Part shown: piece by piece, positions 34,641 through 44,724 of the stretch
Position numbering within the stretch: the stretch's first letter is position 1
Layout: each line of letters starts with the position of its first letter
NCBI RefSeq assembly: GCF_000003815.2
Contig: NC_049982.1
Location: 6,608,278 to 6,672,277 of the forward strand
Source of the DNA: Branchiostoma floridae
Lineage: Eukaryota; Chordata; Leptocardii; Amphioxiformes; Branchiostomatidae
Reading direction: 5' to 3'
DNA length: 64,000 bases
The notes under the pieces: generated by a model
What the model was told of the DNA's origin: nothing
What the model saw: the letters and a program-made list of their open reading frames with translations, nothing else
Databases searched by the model: none
Translations under genes and position numbers: made by a program

Positions 34641-37600
34641 CTGAAATGCAAGAATGTGGGGGTTACTTACATTGTAGCACCGCCAAATAACCTACAAGAA
34701 TATCTGAGATTTGTAGGATTTTGTGGGAAATGTTTTTGTTTTATCAAACATCGCAGCTGCATGAGGCCGATCCCTGATTGAACAAGTGAACTGATCAGGG
34801 ACAGCTACATATGTATGTAAACAGTCCAAATCCACAAATCCAAGTCACTACTGTCCAAAATACCCACCACAGTTCACATTTGCAGGGAGTCACACCGATC
34901 AGTCCCTACTGTATAGGACGTGTAGTTCCCGAGGAAAATTTTGTTTGGAAATACGGCGTCGTTGAAAATAGTCTCTTAACTATACGTTTCAATGGGGGCG
35001 AGAAACTAAATGTTCCATTTTCAAGCAGGGGTTATTTGGGACAGTTAAATGTTGCATGGGAAAAGATATGGCTGAAATATGCTGTATTTACTCCTAAGCA
35101 AATGTCGGCCTTTCTAGTTATTCTCAGCTTTTGTCACACGCTATCAACACACCTAGACTACAAACCATTCAGCAACAGTTCTTGAGTTATCTTGTTGACA
35201 CACACGTTTACAGGCATACAATTCAAAATATAACAACCATGAATATTTCATGGTCTAATAAAGCTACTATGTCCATAATTATGTAAACAACGCGTATCAT
35301 AGCATGAACAGGAACATGAACATACATTTTGTACTACTATTTGACAAACTTTTTTTGTGACAATGCAAGTGAGAAAAATGGCATAATTTTGTGCTTGTAG
35401 AATTGATGCTTTACTTCGTGAAGAGGATTTAGTGGTTCAGTTATCTATTTCTTACTTATTGCTTCGCGGGTGTTGTGGGGAAGGGTGAGGGGGAAGGGGG
35501 CGAAAGACAAATGATTTGTTAATGGTTATGATAAGTTCGCACTACAGATGTCACCGTGAGCCAGGCTTTTAGTTTTAGGCAAACATTTTTGGTCACAGTC
35601 TTCTACAGTAACTGTGACTTCTCTGACAGTAATTTTGGCCCTCAGGATACCTTAGAATGCACCATTTCAACTTAAAATTCTTGAAAACTCTGCACCATGG
35701 AAGGTGGATGCCCCTAGACCCCCCTACAATAGTCACACCAATATCACTTACCATGACCCACAGAAATTTGGTTCCCCACAAACCCACGAACGCTACCAAA
35801 AACATAACCTTCTTGGCAAAGATAACAATAAAATTATGTACACTGTTGTGATACTTTCCAGCGCAACTTTCATAGTGCTTTGTTAAAATCATGTAGCCTC
35901 TATGTATACCAGACCCCAGCCTGGATGAATAGTAAATGATGATAGGGGCTTTGGCCAAGTAAGGAATAAAAGCCTAGTAGGGGTTAACGGGTTGGCTCTG
36001 GCTCTGGGGCTTTGGCCAAGTAAAGAATAAAAGCCTAGTAGGGGTTAACTGGCCTAGGAATAAACTGACCGGTTGGCTCTGGATAGACTGCAAAAGACTG
36101 ACTGAAATCCCATGGCAACTTATTTGGCCAAAATCTTTTTTCATCTAGCTGACACGTCTGCTTGGAGACTAAAAATTATGACCACTTCTTCATTTTTTTG
36201 AAAAATAAACAGCACACCCACTGCATTATGTTTGTTTTCCTGACCTACTTTGACCAACGAAAATAATGTCCTACTGGTGTTTTAAAAAGTTGAGTTACAG
36301 GCCCTTTACTAAAAATATCAGAAAATGTATGCCCTGTTTTGGGGATGAACGCCTTTGGTAAGCCCTAATTTTCCGCCGGAAACTTCGCTCAAACTTCAAA
36401 ATTCACCGATTTCGGCCTTCATGAAGCCGCCATTTTTAATCTACCTTCAAGTTTCGCGCAATCTCGCACTAACTCACATCTCGCAAATCCTGAGAGTCAC
36501 ACCCCATTGGCCATTTTGCAGTGTTCTCGCCAGGCCTTTTCAGCATAGCGGGCCGATACGCTGTGGGCTGGAAAAATGACGCTGTAAAAAGCCCGCTACG
36601 CTGTATTTTCACCCAGCGTAACGGCAAAAAATGGGGGAAAACTGGAAAAAATACCGTAGTAAAAATGCGAAAGCACGTGCCAAGCACGTGCCTCCGCTGT
36701 TTCAGGAAGTTTCAGCTCAAAGGTAGGTGTTTTGTAGCACCCCGCGTACCGCTATCTCGCAGCCCCCACCCAGGACCGCCCCTTGCGCGGCGTGCGTTCT
36801 GTACTGTAAACAGAGAACCGGCACAAAACTTGTAAAAAGTTTCGGTTCAAGTCCAGTTAAAATCGGAACGGCAAGAAACGCTTCTTGGACTTGCACAAAA
36901 ATAGCACTTGTATACATTCCCTTTTATGTTGCAGTATACTTGTAAATCATCTAAAACCTTCCAAAGATCGAGAAATTTGCGTTGAGAAATGACGAAAAAC
37001 ATCGTGCGTGCATGCATACAAGCAGCTAGCGGTAATGGCGGCGATAACATCGTAAAATCTCGCAAAAGATTCTCGCGAGATCTGATGCGTCTCTGTGAAG
37101 TCTCTGCGCCTGGGTGTTGCTATTGGTGGAATATCTGATGCCCACACCGCTGTGTTCGCGGGAAAAATACCGCAGAAAAGCATGAAACTTTGACAATGTT
37201 ACGAAAACTATTTTTTGCTTGTTTGGGACATACTGTCGTGCAATGTGGGAAAAACAACAGCTAGCGTGGCAATGACTATACCAGGGGAGGGGGCGCAGTC
37301 GGCACTGAATTCGTATAAAATGTTAAACGGCGGTCCCAATTTTTCACGGTTCTTTGAGATATTACTTTTGTTGCAGTTGCTAATTTGGAGAAAGTAACAA
37401 CTTAGAAGTGGCGCAACCTGAAATGCCGATGGCGCAAGTTGGTTTTTGATTCAGGTTGCCGCCTGCGCAACCAGGCTGAAAAAAGTATTTTGAGCACTGA
37501 AACAGGTGTACAAAGTATGTGCAAAAGGTTGTTTTATTCACATTGGAGGTATATTTGCATGTGTACCATGCAAATATACCCAGGGATTTTTTAAAACAAG

Positions 37601-37849
37601 GGAACAGGGGCGGCAGCAGAACCTCTGGCAAGCATATGTAAAATGCTGATTGACCAGGGATCACATGTGGCCACAGTCTCCAACTCTGACCTGTCTGATA
37701 GTAATTTGGGCCCCAAGGAAGCCATAGAATTCTCCATTTTAACTTGAAATTATCAAAAACTCCACACCCTGGTAGGGAGAACCCTACATGTATCTCCCCC
37801 ACTTGGTGGCGCTCAACTGCAGTGCTCCCTCTTGCAATTTTTTTCTAGA

Positions 37850-37945
37850 AAAACCCGTGGTACAGGTAACATTTCTCTGGTGCAGGTAATTTCAAAAGTT
37901 ACCTGCACCAGTGCAGGTAGATAGACAGACAAAAATATTTCGAGC
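37850..37945. mobile_element. Relative of the CAGGGCTCGAAATA element end
   Basis: Palindrome TTACCTGCACCAGTGCAGGTA followed by ATATTTCGAGCCTCC, resembling the right end of the 5510-6280 element (palindromic GTGCAAG then TATTTCGAGCCCTG). Confidence 0.45.
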
Positions 37946-38095
37946 CTCCTATAAATTAATTCACCATAAAGGGGATATGGATTCTCCCACCCAATATACC
38001 TTTACCTAATTAGGCTCCACTCAGAATAATCAGTACTTTGTTGTGCTCATCGCTAATCAGCCCACATGAAGGGATAAACAAGTCCACTAGCCTTA

Positions 38096-38402
38096 TAGTC
38101 CTGGGCAAGTGAAAATGCCAATCGGGCAAGTGCATGTCCTTCCCCACTTGCCCGATCGGACAAGTTAGCTTTTCTCCATTGAGTGAGATTTTGATGTACT
38201 TGCTACTTTTCAAAGTCATGACATCAAGCATTGATTAACACAGAAAATAGAGCCAATAACAAAAATTCCATTGAAGGCCATGAATATACATAGAAAAATG
38301 TCATTTAGATTTCGGGCAAGTGAAAAGTTGGTTCGGGCAAGTAAATTTTTTAAGTACTTGCCCGATAGGACAAGTCAATTTTAGAAAACTTGTCCAACCC
38401 TG
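38096..38402. mobile_element. Short non-autonomous element with palindromic ACTTGCCCGA motifs
   Basis: Several copies of ACTTGCCCGAT(C/A)GGACAAGT and of its reverse TCGGGCAAGT occur in both orientations. The element starts at CTGGGCAAGTG and ends CTTGTCCAACCCTG. Ends are imperfectly inverted (CAGGGTTGGACAAG on the minus strand). Confidence 0.45.
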
Positions 38403-38529
38403 ACATGGCAAAAAAAAAATCTTAACTTATACCATGTGAAAGAGGTGTTCAAATATGCGGGCAAACCAGAAAACACACAACAAAATCAGTACATTTCCCT
38501 GGGAGGGAAATAAAAATAATGCCACAAAC

Positions 38530-38611
38530 CTTCTTGTCCAGCAGCCAGACGAACAGACGTCACCAGGACCACGCCTAGCAACGCCATGACTACAGACAGG
38601 AGGCACCTCAT
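38530..38611 (-). CDS. Signal-peptide first coding exon
   Basis: Reads M-R-C-L-L-S-V-V-M-A-L-L-G-V-V-L-V-T-S-V and then RLAAGQE, a classic signal peptide: a short charged start, a hydrophobic core of about 15 residues and a likely cleavage site after LAAG or nearby. The start codon has A at -3. The exon ends E-G|GTTTGT, leaving one base (phase 1), which matches the phase of the PAN exons; joining to the 34.4-kb PAN exon gives GGA (Gly) followed by TCGLSDYY. An acceptor (pyrimidine-rich, ending CGACAG) just upstream at 38637-38638 suggests the 5' untranslated region is split, with this exon starting at 38636. No other gene on this strand is nearer than the PAN array, so assignment to it is likely but not proven. 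Confidence 0.65.
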
Positions 38612-38999
38612 GGTTTCCCTTGGGCTTGTAGACAGCCTGTCGAGGAATAAACAGAATTCAAAAGTTTCTTAATTTCCCGTCTGAAATAGAACTGTATATC
38701 TTCGTCCAGATAGGCAGTGAAGAGGTAGATTTCTTCTTAACTCTATGAAAAAGGAGGTGTTGTTTTCAGTGTGCATTATCTGTTTGTCCATTTTCCCCAT
38801 TTATTTTGGACAGCAATATAATCAAAATTACATGTTACATACAAAACTACAGTTCAGACTATTAAAGAAAAAAAAGAACACAAAGGATAGAATTTGCAAT
38901 GCCTGCCCTTGATAACACCAGTGCCAAAACTTAAAGCACTCACATATAGTTTGTTATTACCTGCATCAAGAAGGTTATATTTTCGGTTATGGCATGATG

Positions 39000-39320
39000 C
39001 TGTCATGTCTCTATATGTAGGTCAACAGCAAATAACTCGAGAAGCTGTGTATGGATTTTAACGATATTTGGTATTTGAGTAGCGGTTGCGGAAAGGAAGG
39101 TGGAGTTCGAAAATGGTTGGCGTAGCCTTCTTCCGTCAGGACGATAGCAGGCCGAATGTGTGCGTCCGTTTGTGGACCGCATAACTCGAGAAGCCTTGAA
39201 TGGATCCTGACAACATTTAGTAGGTGGGTAGGGGTCAGGAAAACAAAGGTCAAGTTTGATAATGGGCCCCCTAGCGGCTCCCTAAGGTACTGCAGCAAAA
39301 CTTCGGCCTTCAAGCCTTCA
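39000..39320. repeat. Dispersed repeat family (AACTCGAGAAGC)
   Basis: Two side-by-side copies (39028 and 39182) of AATAACTCGAGAAG-like sequence followed by TGGAT and a GGTA..GGTCA stretch. Inverted relatives (AGTTAT.CTG.TAACA) occur at about 19570-19850, 20590, 35175, 58390 and 60315-60510. Confidence 0.55.
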
Positions 39321-39505
39321 AGCCTTGGAACTGAAAGTCATTTCACGTACAAGTTATATGTTGTTGAAATTCACTGTTCAAATTTATTGAATGTACTGAA
39401 TAAAGGATGTATGTTTTATAAAGGAATTTGTGGCTTACTTTGGGTAGGCTATATGATAATAGCGCCTGTTCCTCGGTATATATGGTCAGGAGTGCCTAAG
39501 CATTT

Positions 39506-39690
39506 GCACGAACCCTATGAAATTCGTACGAATATTATGTGATACACACGAATCACTATGCGAAAACGCAGGAATATTATGAAATCCGCACAAATCACTA
39601 TGCAAAAACGCACGAATATTATGAAATTCGCACGAATCACTATGTGATTCACACGAACCTTATGAGATTTTCACGATCCTTATGCAAAAA
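39506..39690. repeat. Degenerate minisatellite of CACGAA / TATGAAAT blocks
   Basis: Alternating short blocks of the type CGCACGAATATTATGAAATT and CGCACGAATCACTATGCAAA, about 40 bp per pair, four or so pairs. Confidence 0.6.
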
Positions 39691-41284
39691 CGGCGGCCGG
39701 GAGGAGGCATGATTTTGAGCATTCCTACCCGTGATATTTATATTTCAAGGCATGGAATGGACATTTTATTTTGCCGTCGCAAAGATGTATTTGATAGCCT
39801 GTGAGCTACTGCTTTGCTTCATTTCGGCGTGATACATCGTATTTTCCGTCGCCGCCGATCGAAGCCGCCATCTTGAAAATCCCGCTCCGTCTGTCACATG
39901 ACCCCGGCTGTGGTTTTATTTGGTGGTTATAGCAAAGGACCAGGCGTTATGACACCATATACACCTTGGGGCGGGTCATTAACCCTTAATTAAACAACAT
40001 TTTTTATCTTATGGCTATGCACAAAAACAACAACTTATAGTGTGACACAATGGCATACAAAACTTAACCGGTAAAAGACGATCGGCTATGGTCCTGGCTT
40101 TCCGGAAAAAGACGATTGGACACGGTTGTGCCACTTTGGGGCTCTCTCGGGTCAACTTCGATTTTATCCGCTAATTCTCGGTAATCTCCGGGGAATCCCC
40201 GGCATACTACAGGGTAACAGCCTCGTTTTCACGTATACAGTTGGAAGACATTTTTCTAGATGGCTATCAGCGATTTCTTTGTGACTTTTGCAGCCGAAAT
40301 TTAGTGCGCTATGTCCGCGCTACCATGAAGGCGCTGCCAGAGACGATAGTTGAATGATCATTTCACAATCGACGTGGACTTTGATGAGTGTAACTACGAT
40401 GAAAGCTACATGTACAATCTAGCCATGTTTTGGCCTCGTATTTACAAGTGTATGTAACAATGTAAGGCATGGGAACAGGTCTGTACAAGTTTTCTGAAAA
40501 ATATTTGACGTGATTTGGTCTTGTAAGATGATCGAGGTTGTGTTGACTTTCCGGACAGAGTATTTCCATGTATCATTGCTGGAAATTCATATGTTAGACA
40601 CAAAAAAATCTTGTCTTTGATTTATTTGTATTTTACATGATTTCAGCTTTTAAAAAATGTTTATATCTAGCACTTTTGTGGAGCAAGTACAAGCCAGAAA
40701 ACATTACGGAGGTCGTTGTGCTAATATCCATGTAGTTTACCTACGTATACTGTCCAGAAGAACCCTGAATTTTGTCTCGTCCTCAACGGGTTAACAAAGA
40801 TTATCTGTCATTGTTACTTCTGTGCATCATATAAAAAATTCTACTGGTAGGCTTTGAGACTGAACATTTAGCCTTAGGGCATGATTTGCAAATAAAACAT
40901 TTATTTCTAAAAATATACATAGTTCTACATAGGATTTGAAAAATGCCATCTCTGCTTTACTGTTGTGCACTGTAAAATATGTGTAAAGTTATAACATTGT
41001 GTAGTAAAGTCATGTTGATGTTGACACCCCTCGAGGCCTCGCAGTCATTCTATTCTACATAAACCATGATTTAAAGAGACCAGCTCCCAAAATAAATGTT
41101 GCACACTTATCATTTTAAGAAAACCTTTCAAAGCCTTTGTAATGTATTGCCACCATTTAACAACCAGAAATTGATGGACAATGCGTGCAATTCTCTCCCC
41201 CTCATTTCCCACCAGAGAAGTGTTGATTAGGGACCTGACGTTATTTACTGGGGGGAGGGGGCTGGTGCAAAATAGGTCTGGTAA

Positions 41285-41385
41285 AAAATTTTTCAATGGC
41301 CCCCCCCCTGCCCCCAAAAATTTTTCAATGGCCCCCCCCTCGCCCCAAAAAATTTTTCAATGGCCCCCCCCCTCCAATTTTTCCT
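41285..41385. repeat. AAATTTTTCAATGGCCCCCC minisatellite, left
   Basis: Three units inside the left end of the TIR element. Confidence 0.75.
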
Positions 41386-42844
41386 TACCTTTTCTATTAC
41401 ACACAGTCTGTCATTAAATAATATAGCAATAACAATAGCGGTAGCGTTGTTTGAACGTGACGACGATCGGCCCGGGGTGTCAAGACCCGCGCGTCAACAA
41501 ATTACGCACGTTGGAGTCCTGCTGGGGCATATGTTATCTCCCAAAGTTTTACAACAGCCGAGTTTTCATGTAGCACTTGATGTTGTTACACTCACGCTGC
41601 AACGGTTATAAGACTTACCTTGTCTGATATCACTTCTCCAATCTACGTGAAAAAAAGTCTCTGGTAACGTTTAATACGCAAGATCACGAAACTGAACGTT
41701 TCCGCCAGACCGACGGCTAGCTGTTAAAGGCCGTCCAGGGATCGGAGGGCCGAAGGCCCGACCGGTCTCGGGGGTTAGGGGCATGCTACCCGGGAAATTT
41801 TGCTATTTTTGACCCTCTAAAACGAAATTTCCCGCATTCTGTGAGGCAAAAAAATTTGGATTTTGTGCGTCCACATCAACAAAGAGAAAAGCGGGCGGGG
41901 AGGGGCGGGGCGGTAATCCAACTTCGGCGATCTTTTCCACCACACATGTACGAAATTTACACAAAAGAAAACAAATTAATGTTGTAGATGGAAGAGACTT
42001 GGGTACATTTTAGCGATATCGTTTCGAAAACCGCTTCAAGACTGCTTCAATCTTTCCAAAACGGGAGTTATTTCGGCCAATTGCAACCTACAAACTTGCC
42101 AAAAAAATTCGCGCCACCATGACGTCATATGCAGCAGAGAGCCCGCTGTCACGAAAGTAAACATCGTAATGTTTTATCCCGTTGCCGTCCGTGAACCATT
42201 CTGTATACAAAGAACAGATGCACGCAGGATTGATATTTATACCAATTTTAGTTTCTATTTTCTTAAACTTCGTGCGAACATGGAATCACACGACAGAGGC
42301 GGCTGCAGAAAATTTCTCAGTATGGGGAGGGCGAACTATATCAACGTAATCCTTGGGGGTCCGGGGGCATGCTCCACCGGGAAAATTTGGAAATCTTGAC
42401 TATCTGAAACGGTCTTTCCTAAATCTTGATGGGCAAAATTTGCTGGCAGACTAAGCTTTAAGTTTAATAGCCTTTCTATTAGAACTTCACATGGTTTTGA
42501 GGGCGACGACGCCCCCAACGTATTTCCACAATTTCGAGCGCCGGGCATGGCACGAGCCGTCGCAAGGTAGGTCTGGAGAAATGTCATTCAAATGATGAAG
42601 TTTGGACCCTCTGAGACACGATTTTCTGCATTTTGAGGGATAAACTTCGCTGGTAGACTATGCTAAATGTAATGACAATTTTCTGTCAGAGGAAGAGATT
42701 TTTGATGGCGACGAGCGCCGAAGTGTTGTGTGCGCCAGAGGCGCAAGCCGTCGCAAGGGACGTCCAGAGAAAAATTGAAATCTTGACCATCTGAAACTTG
42801 ATTTCCTGCATTTCAGGGGCACATTTTGGTAGTATTTATCAAGG

Positions 42845-42950
42845 CCCCTCAGGCAATTTTTTTTCAATGGCCCCCCCTCGGCTCAAAAAATTTTTCAATG
42901 GCCCCCCCCTCGGCTCAAAAAATTTTTCATTGGCCCCCCCCACCTATGCA
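42845..42950. repeat. AAATTTTTCAATGGCCCCCC minisatellite, right
   Basis: Three units in the same orientation as the left set, although the element's ends are inverted. Confidence 0.75.
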
Positions 42951-43524
42951 CCAGCCCTCCCCCCCCGATAAATATCGTCAGGTCCCTTAGTTCTTTGCAA
43001 ATTTGACAGAACTGACGTATGCATATTACACCTTTGGGTCACTCATTTATGCTGCCGATTCTATAGTAATGTGCATCAATTTAGCGTAAGTCTGCATAAG
43101 TTATAATTTGCCACGAACCCCCATGCACACCTTCTTTTCAGACTGGACAGGGTTTTCGGCCCAATTTCCATGTCTGGACTGGACAGTGTTTTCCGAAAAC
43201 CCATTTTGGACTGGATCCCTTTGCAATAGATTATTTTACAAAAATTTTAGGCAGAGGTTTATTTGGAATAACGTTATTTCAACTGTGACTTTTGAGTCCC
43301 ATTTAATAGATGGGATGGAGAAATTATGGGGTGCTGCGTTTGATTGCAAAAAATTGCCTTTCTCGTAACGTTACATTTATATTTATATTCCACAGACCTA
43401 CAAATTAGTACAACTAGACTGATCTACAAGTTACAACATAGGTTCAACTTGATAGAATTCATAACATGCTCAGGAGTATGTATTTTTGAACAAGTATATT
43501 TGAGACCGCCTGCTACCTGCGCTC

Positions 43525-43755
43525 TTGGCTGTCCCGCGGTCTGCTTATTATCCAAGGCTGAAATCAAGGAGCTTGCATCGTGGTCGCTGGGATTATGTGG
43601 GGCGTCGTGGCAAAGTTCAGCCCTTTCTGCAGTACACGGGTCAGCTGGTCGCTCAGTCCGCGCTTGGAGATGTTCAAACCCCATTTTCAACTGTGTACCG
43701 GAGGAGGACTGGACAAGTCGGTGTTCAGCCTGTTGCTGATGCAGGAAAACTTTGA
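43525..43755 (+). CDS. Unrecognised open segment, doubtful
   Basis: 76 codons, reading RWDYVGRRGKVQPFLQYTGQ and onward to a stop. Composition is protein-like (few rare residues), but there is no recognised motif, the opposite strand is also open here, and no clear splice partners were found. It could be a fragment of a mobile-element protein. Confidence 0.12.
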   Translation: MAVPRSAYYPRLKSRSLHRGRWDYVGRRGKVQPFLQYTGQLVAQSALGDVQTPFSTVYRRRTGQVGVQPVADAGKL

Positions 43756-44622
43756 GCAGATGAAACTTGTCATTTCAAGATGGCGGATATCTCTGTGGAA
43801 TCTCGTTCCCAGGTTCTGGGATCGAACCGACGGAGTCTCTGTCCCCGGATAACTCGGTTGTAGCTCGTACGCGATTGGTTGTTGATCTTTCGTCTTTCTC
43901 CTGGAGCTAGTGTGAGAATTTTGTTGTCTCTAAAACGATTCGATCAGCTGACAAGAGCCTTCTATGACTTTTGAATGATATTAGAATTAGCTTAAGTTCT
44001 GAGATCAGAACACGAATTTTGGCCTATGGACTGCCTCCATTTAACGCGGTTGCAGTAATGGTAGGGTGCACTAGAGAATTGATATGTTTGATTTTGTGTC
44101 AAAATCTACAAAACGATTGAAAAAAAAAATTGTGGTTTTATTGAGGTCCTCTTCTAAATGGCGTCCAGCGACCTAGCGGTGGTCAACGGAACTGCAGCCG
44201 ACTCACGCGACAGACAGGCAGGAAATTCATGCGCATTTAGAACTACGCCACACCTAGCTAGGCAAACTCCACATTCCAATTTATAAAATCTGAAAGCCTG
44301 CTTTCTTGTCTATTATGCTAGTACAGTTTCTGCCTCACCGACGTTCGCGATACAATTTCAACGAAGTGCTCAATATTTTGGTCATAGATAATGAATACTA
44401 GGCTTGGCGACATGAAGTTGCCGGGTCCCTGTAATTCAACGGTAAAGCATCGCGAAGCCAAATTGGTTGCTTTAATTCTGCGTAGCATCTATTTTGTTAT
44501 CCTGAATTTTACATATATTATTGACAAATTATCCGTATCGAACACCAGTGTGCTTATATTTATACCCCAGTCACATGAAGATCGACAGAACGTCGCGAGT
44601 ATCAAGTATTCGCCTGAAAAGC

Positions 44623-44715
44623 TAGCCTCTACTAGGCTCCCCAGGTCGCTGGAAAAATAGAAATTGGCCAATTTCTACTATTTTTCCAGCGACCTGGGGA
44701 TTCTGGTAGAGGCTA
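44623..44715. repeat. 93-bp near-perfect hairpin
   Basis: Arms TAGCCTCTAC... and ...GTAGAGGCTA enclose CCCCAGGTCGCTGGAAAAAT and its inverse ATTTTTCCAGCGACCTGGGG, meeting at AATTGGCCAATT. Arms are about 46 bp with a few mismatches. Also flanked by CTGAAAAGC on both sides (44614-44622, 44716-44724), possibly a target duplication, 9 bp and directly repeated. Confidence 0.75.
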
Positions 44716-44724
44716 CTGAAAAGC

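Larger units (their letters stand above)
27405..35134 (-). repeat. PAN repeat array 2, five units of about 1.45-1.48 kb
   Basis: Head-to-tail units whose PAN exon starts are spaced 1453, 1455, 1464 and 1480 bp. Introns are nearly as conserved as exons, showing recent amplification or gene conversion. The left edge begins inside a unit (near ATCTGAGATTTGTAGG). The right edge breaks off inside the stem-like segment (about 34903) and continues into about 230 bp that is also found at the right edge of array 1. Confidence 0.9.
35135..38529. other. Intron 1 of the array-2 gene: repeats, no exon seen
   Basis: It contains a 62-bp-spaced tandem duplication at 35944-36058 (GGGGCTTTGGCCAAGTAA). A related repeat pair lies at about 35590-35760 and 37670-37800; on the minus strand both spell NFKLKW and have no other coding signature. 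A CpG-rich stretch occupies 36340-37400. No PAN-like exon was found here. Confidence 0.5.
26950..38636 (-). other. Multi-exon gene: secreted-facing PAN/apple repeat membrane protein (array 2)
   Basis: Proposed gene, transcribed right to left: signal-peptide exon (38530-38611), PAN exons 34401-34640, 32921-33170 (frameshifted), 31457-31696, 30002-30241 and 28549-28788, linker exons 33672-33725, 32192-32245, 30739-30792, 29284-29337 and 27831-27884, stem exon 27578-27668 and transmembrane exon 26950-27187. Codon phases fit at every junction: 1 up to the stem, 2 at the last. PAN/apple modules are cysteine-bonded extracellular domains that bind proteins or carbohydrates; the ligand here cannot be inferred. 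Intron 1 is about 3.9 kb and the others are 0.5-1 kb. The exon content is read from the sequence; the joined model is inference and needs transcript support. The 32.9-kb exon would have to be skipped or the allele is broken. Confidence 0.6.
41230..42986. mobile_element. 1.76-kb non-autonomous TIR transposon, TTA target duplication
   Basis: Ends begin GGGACCTGACG and are inverted over about 40 bp, including a G-run and TGGTGCA (left about 41230-41270, right about 42947-42986). TTA flanks both sides (41227-41229, 42987-42989), the TWA-type 3-bp duplication typical of PIF/Harbinger. Inside each end is a run of TTTTTCAATGGCCCCCCC units. The middle holds degenerate repeats with TCTTGACC.TCTGAAAC and CTGCATTT. 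No transposase frame was found. Confidence 0.7.

Noticed and set aside
36521-36835. Plus-strand frame in a CpG-rich stretch (MFSPGLFSIA)
   Set aside because: Open frames occur on both strands because of base composition; no motif or splice pattern.
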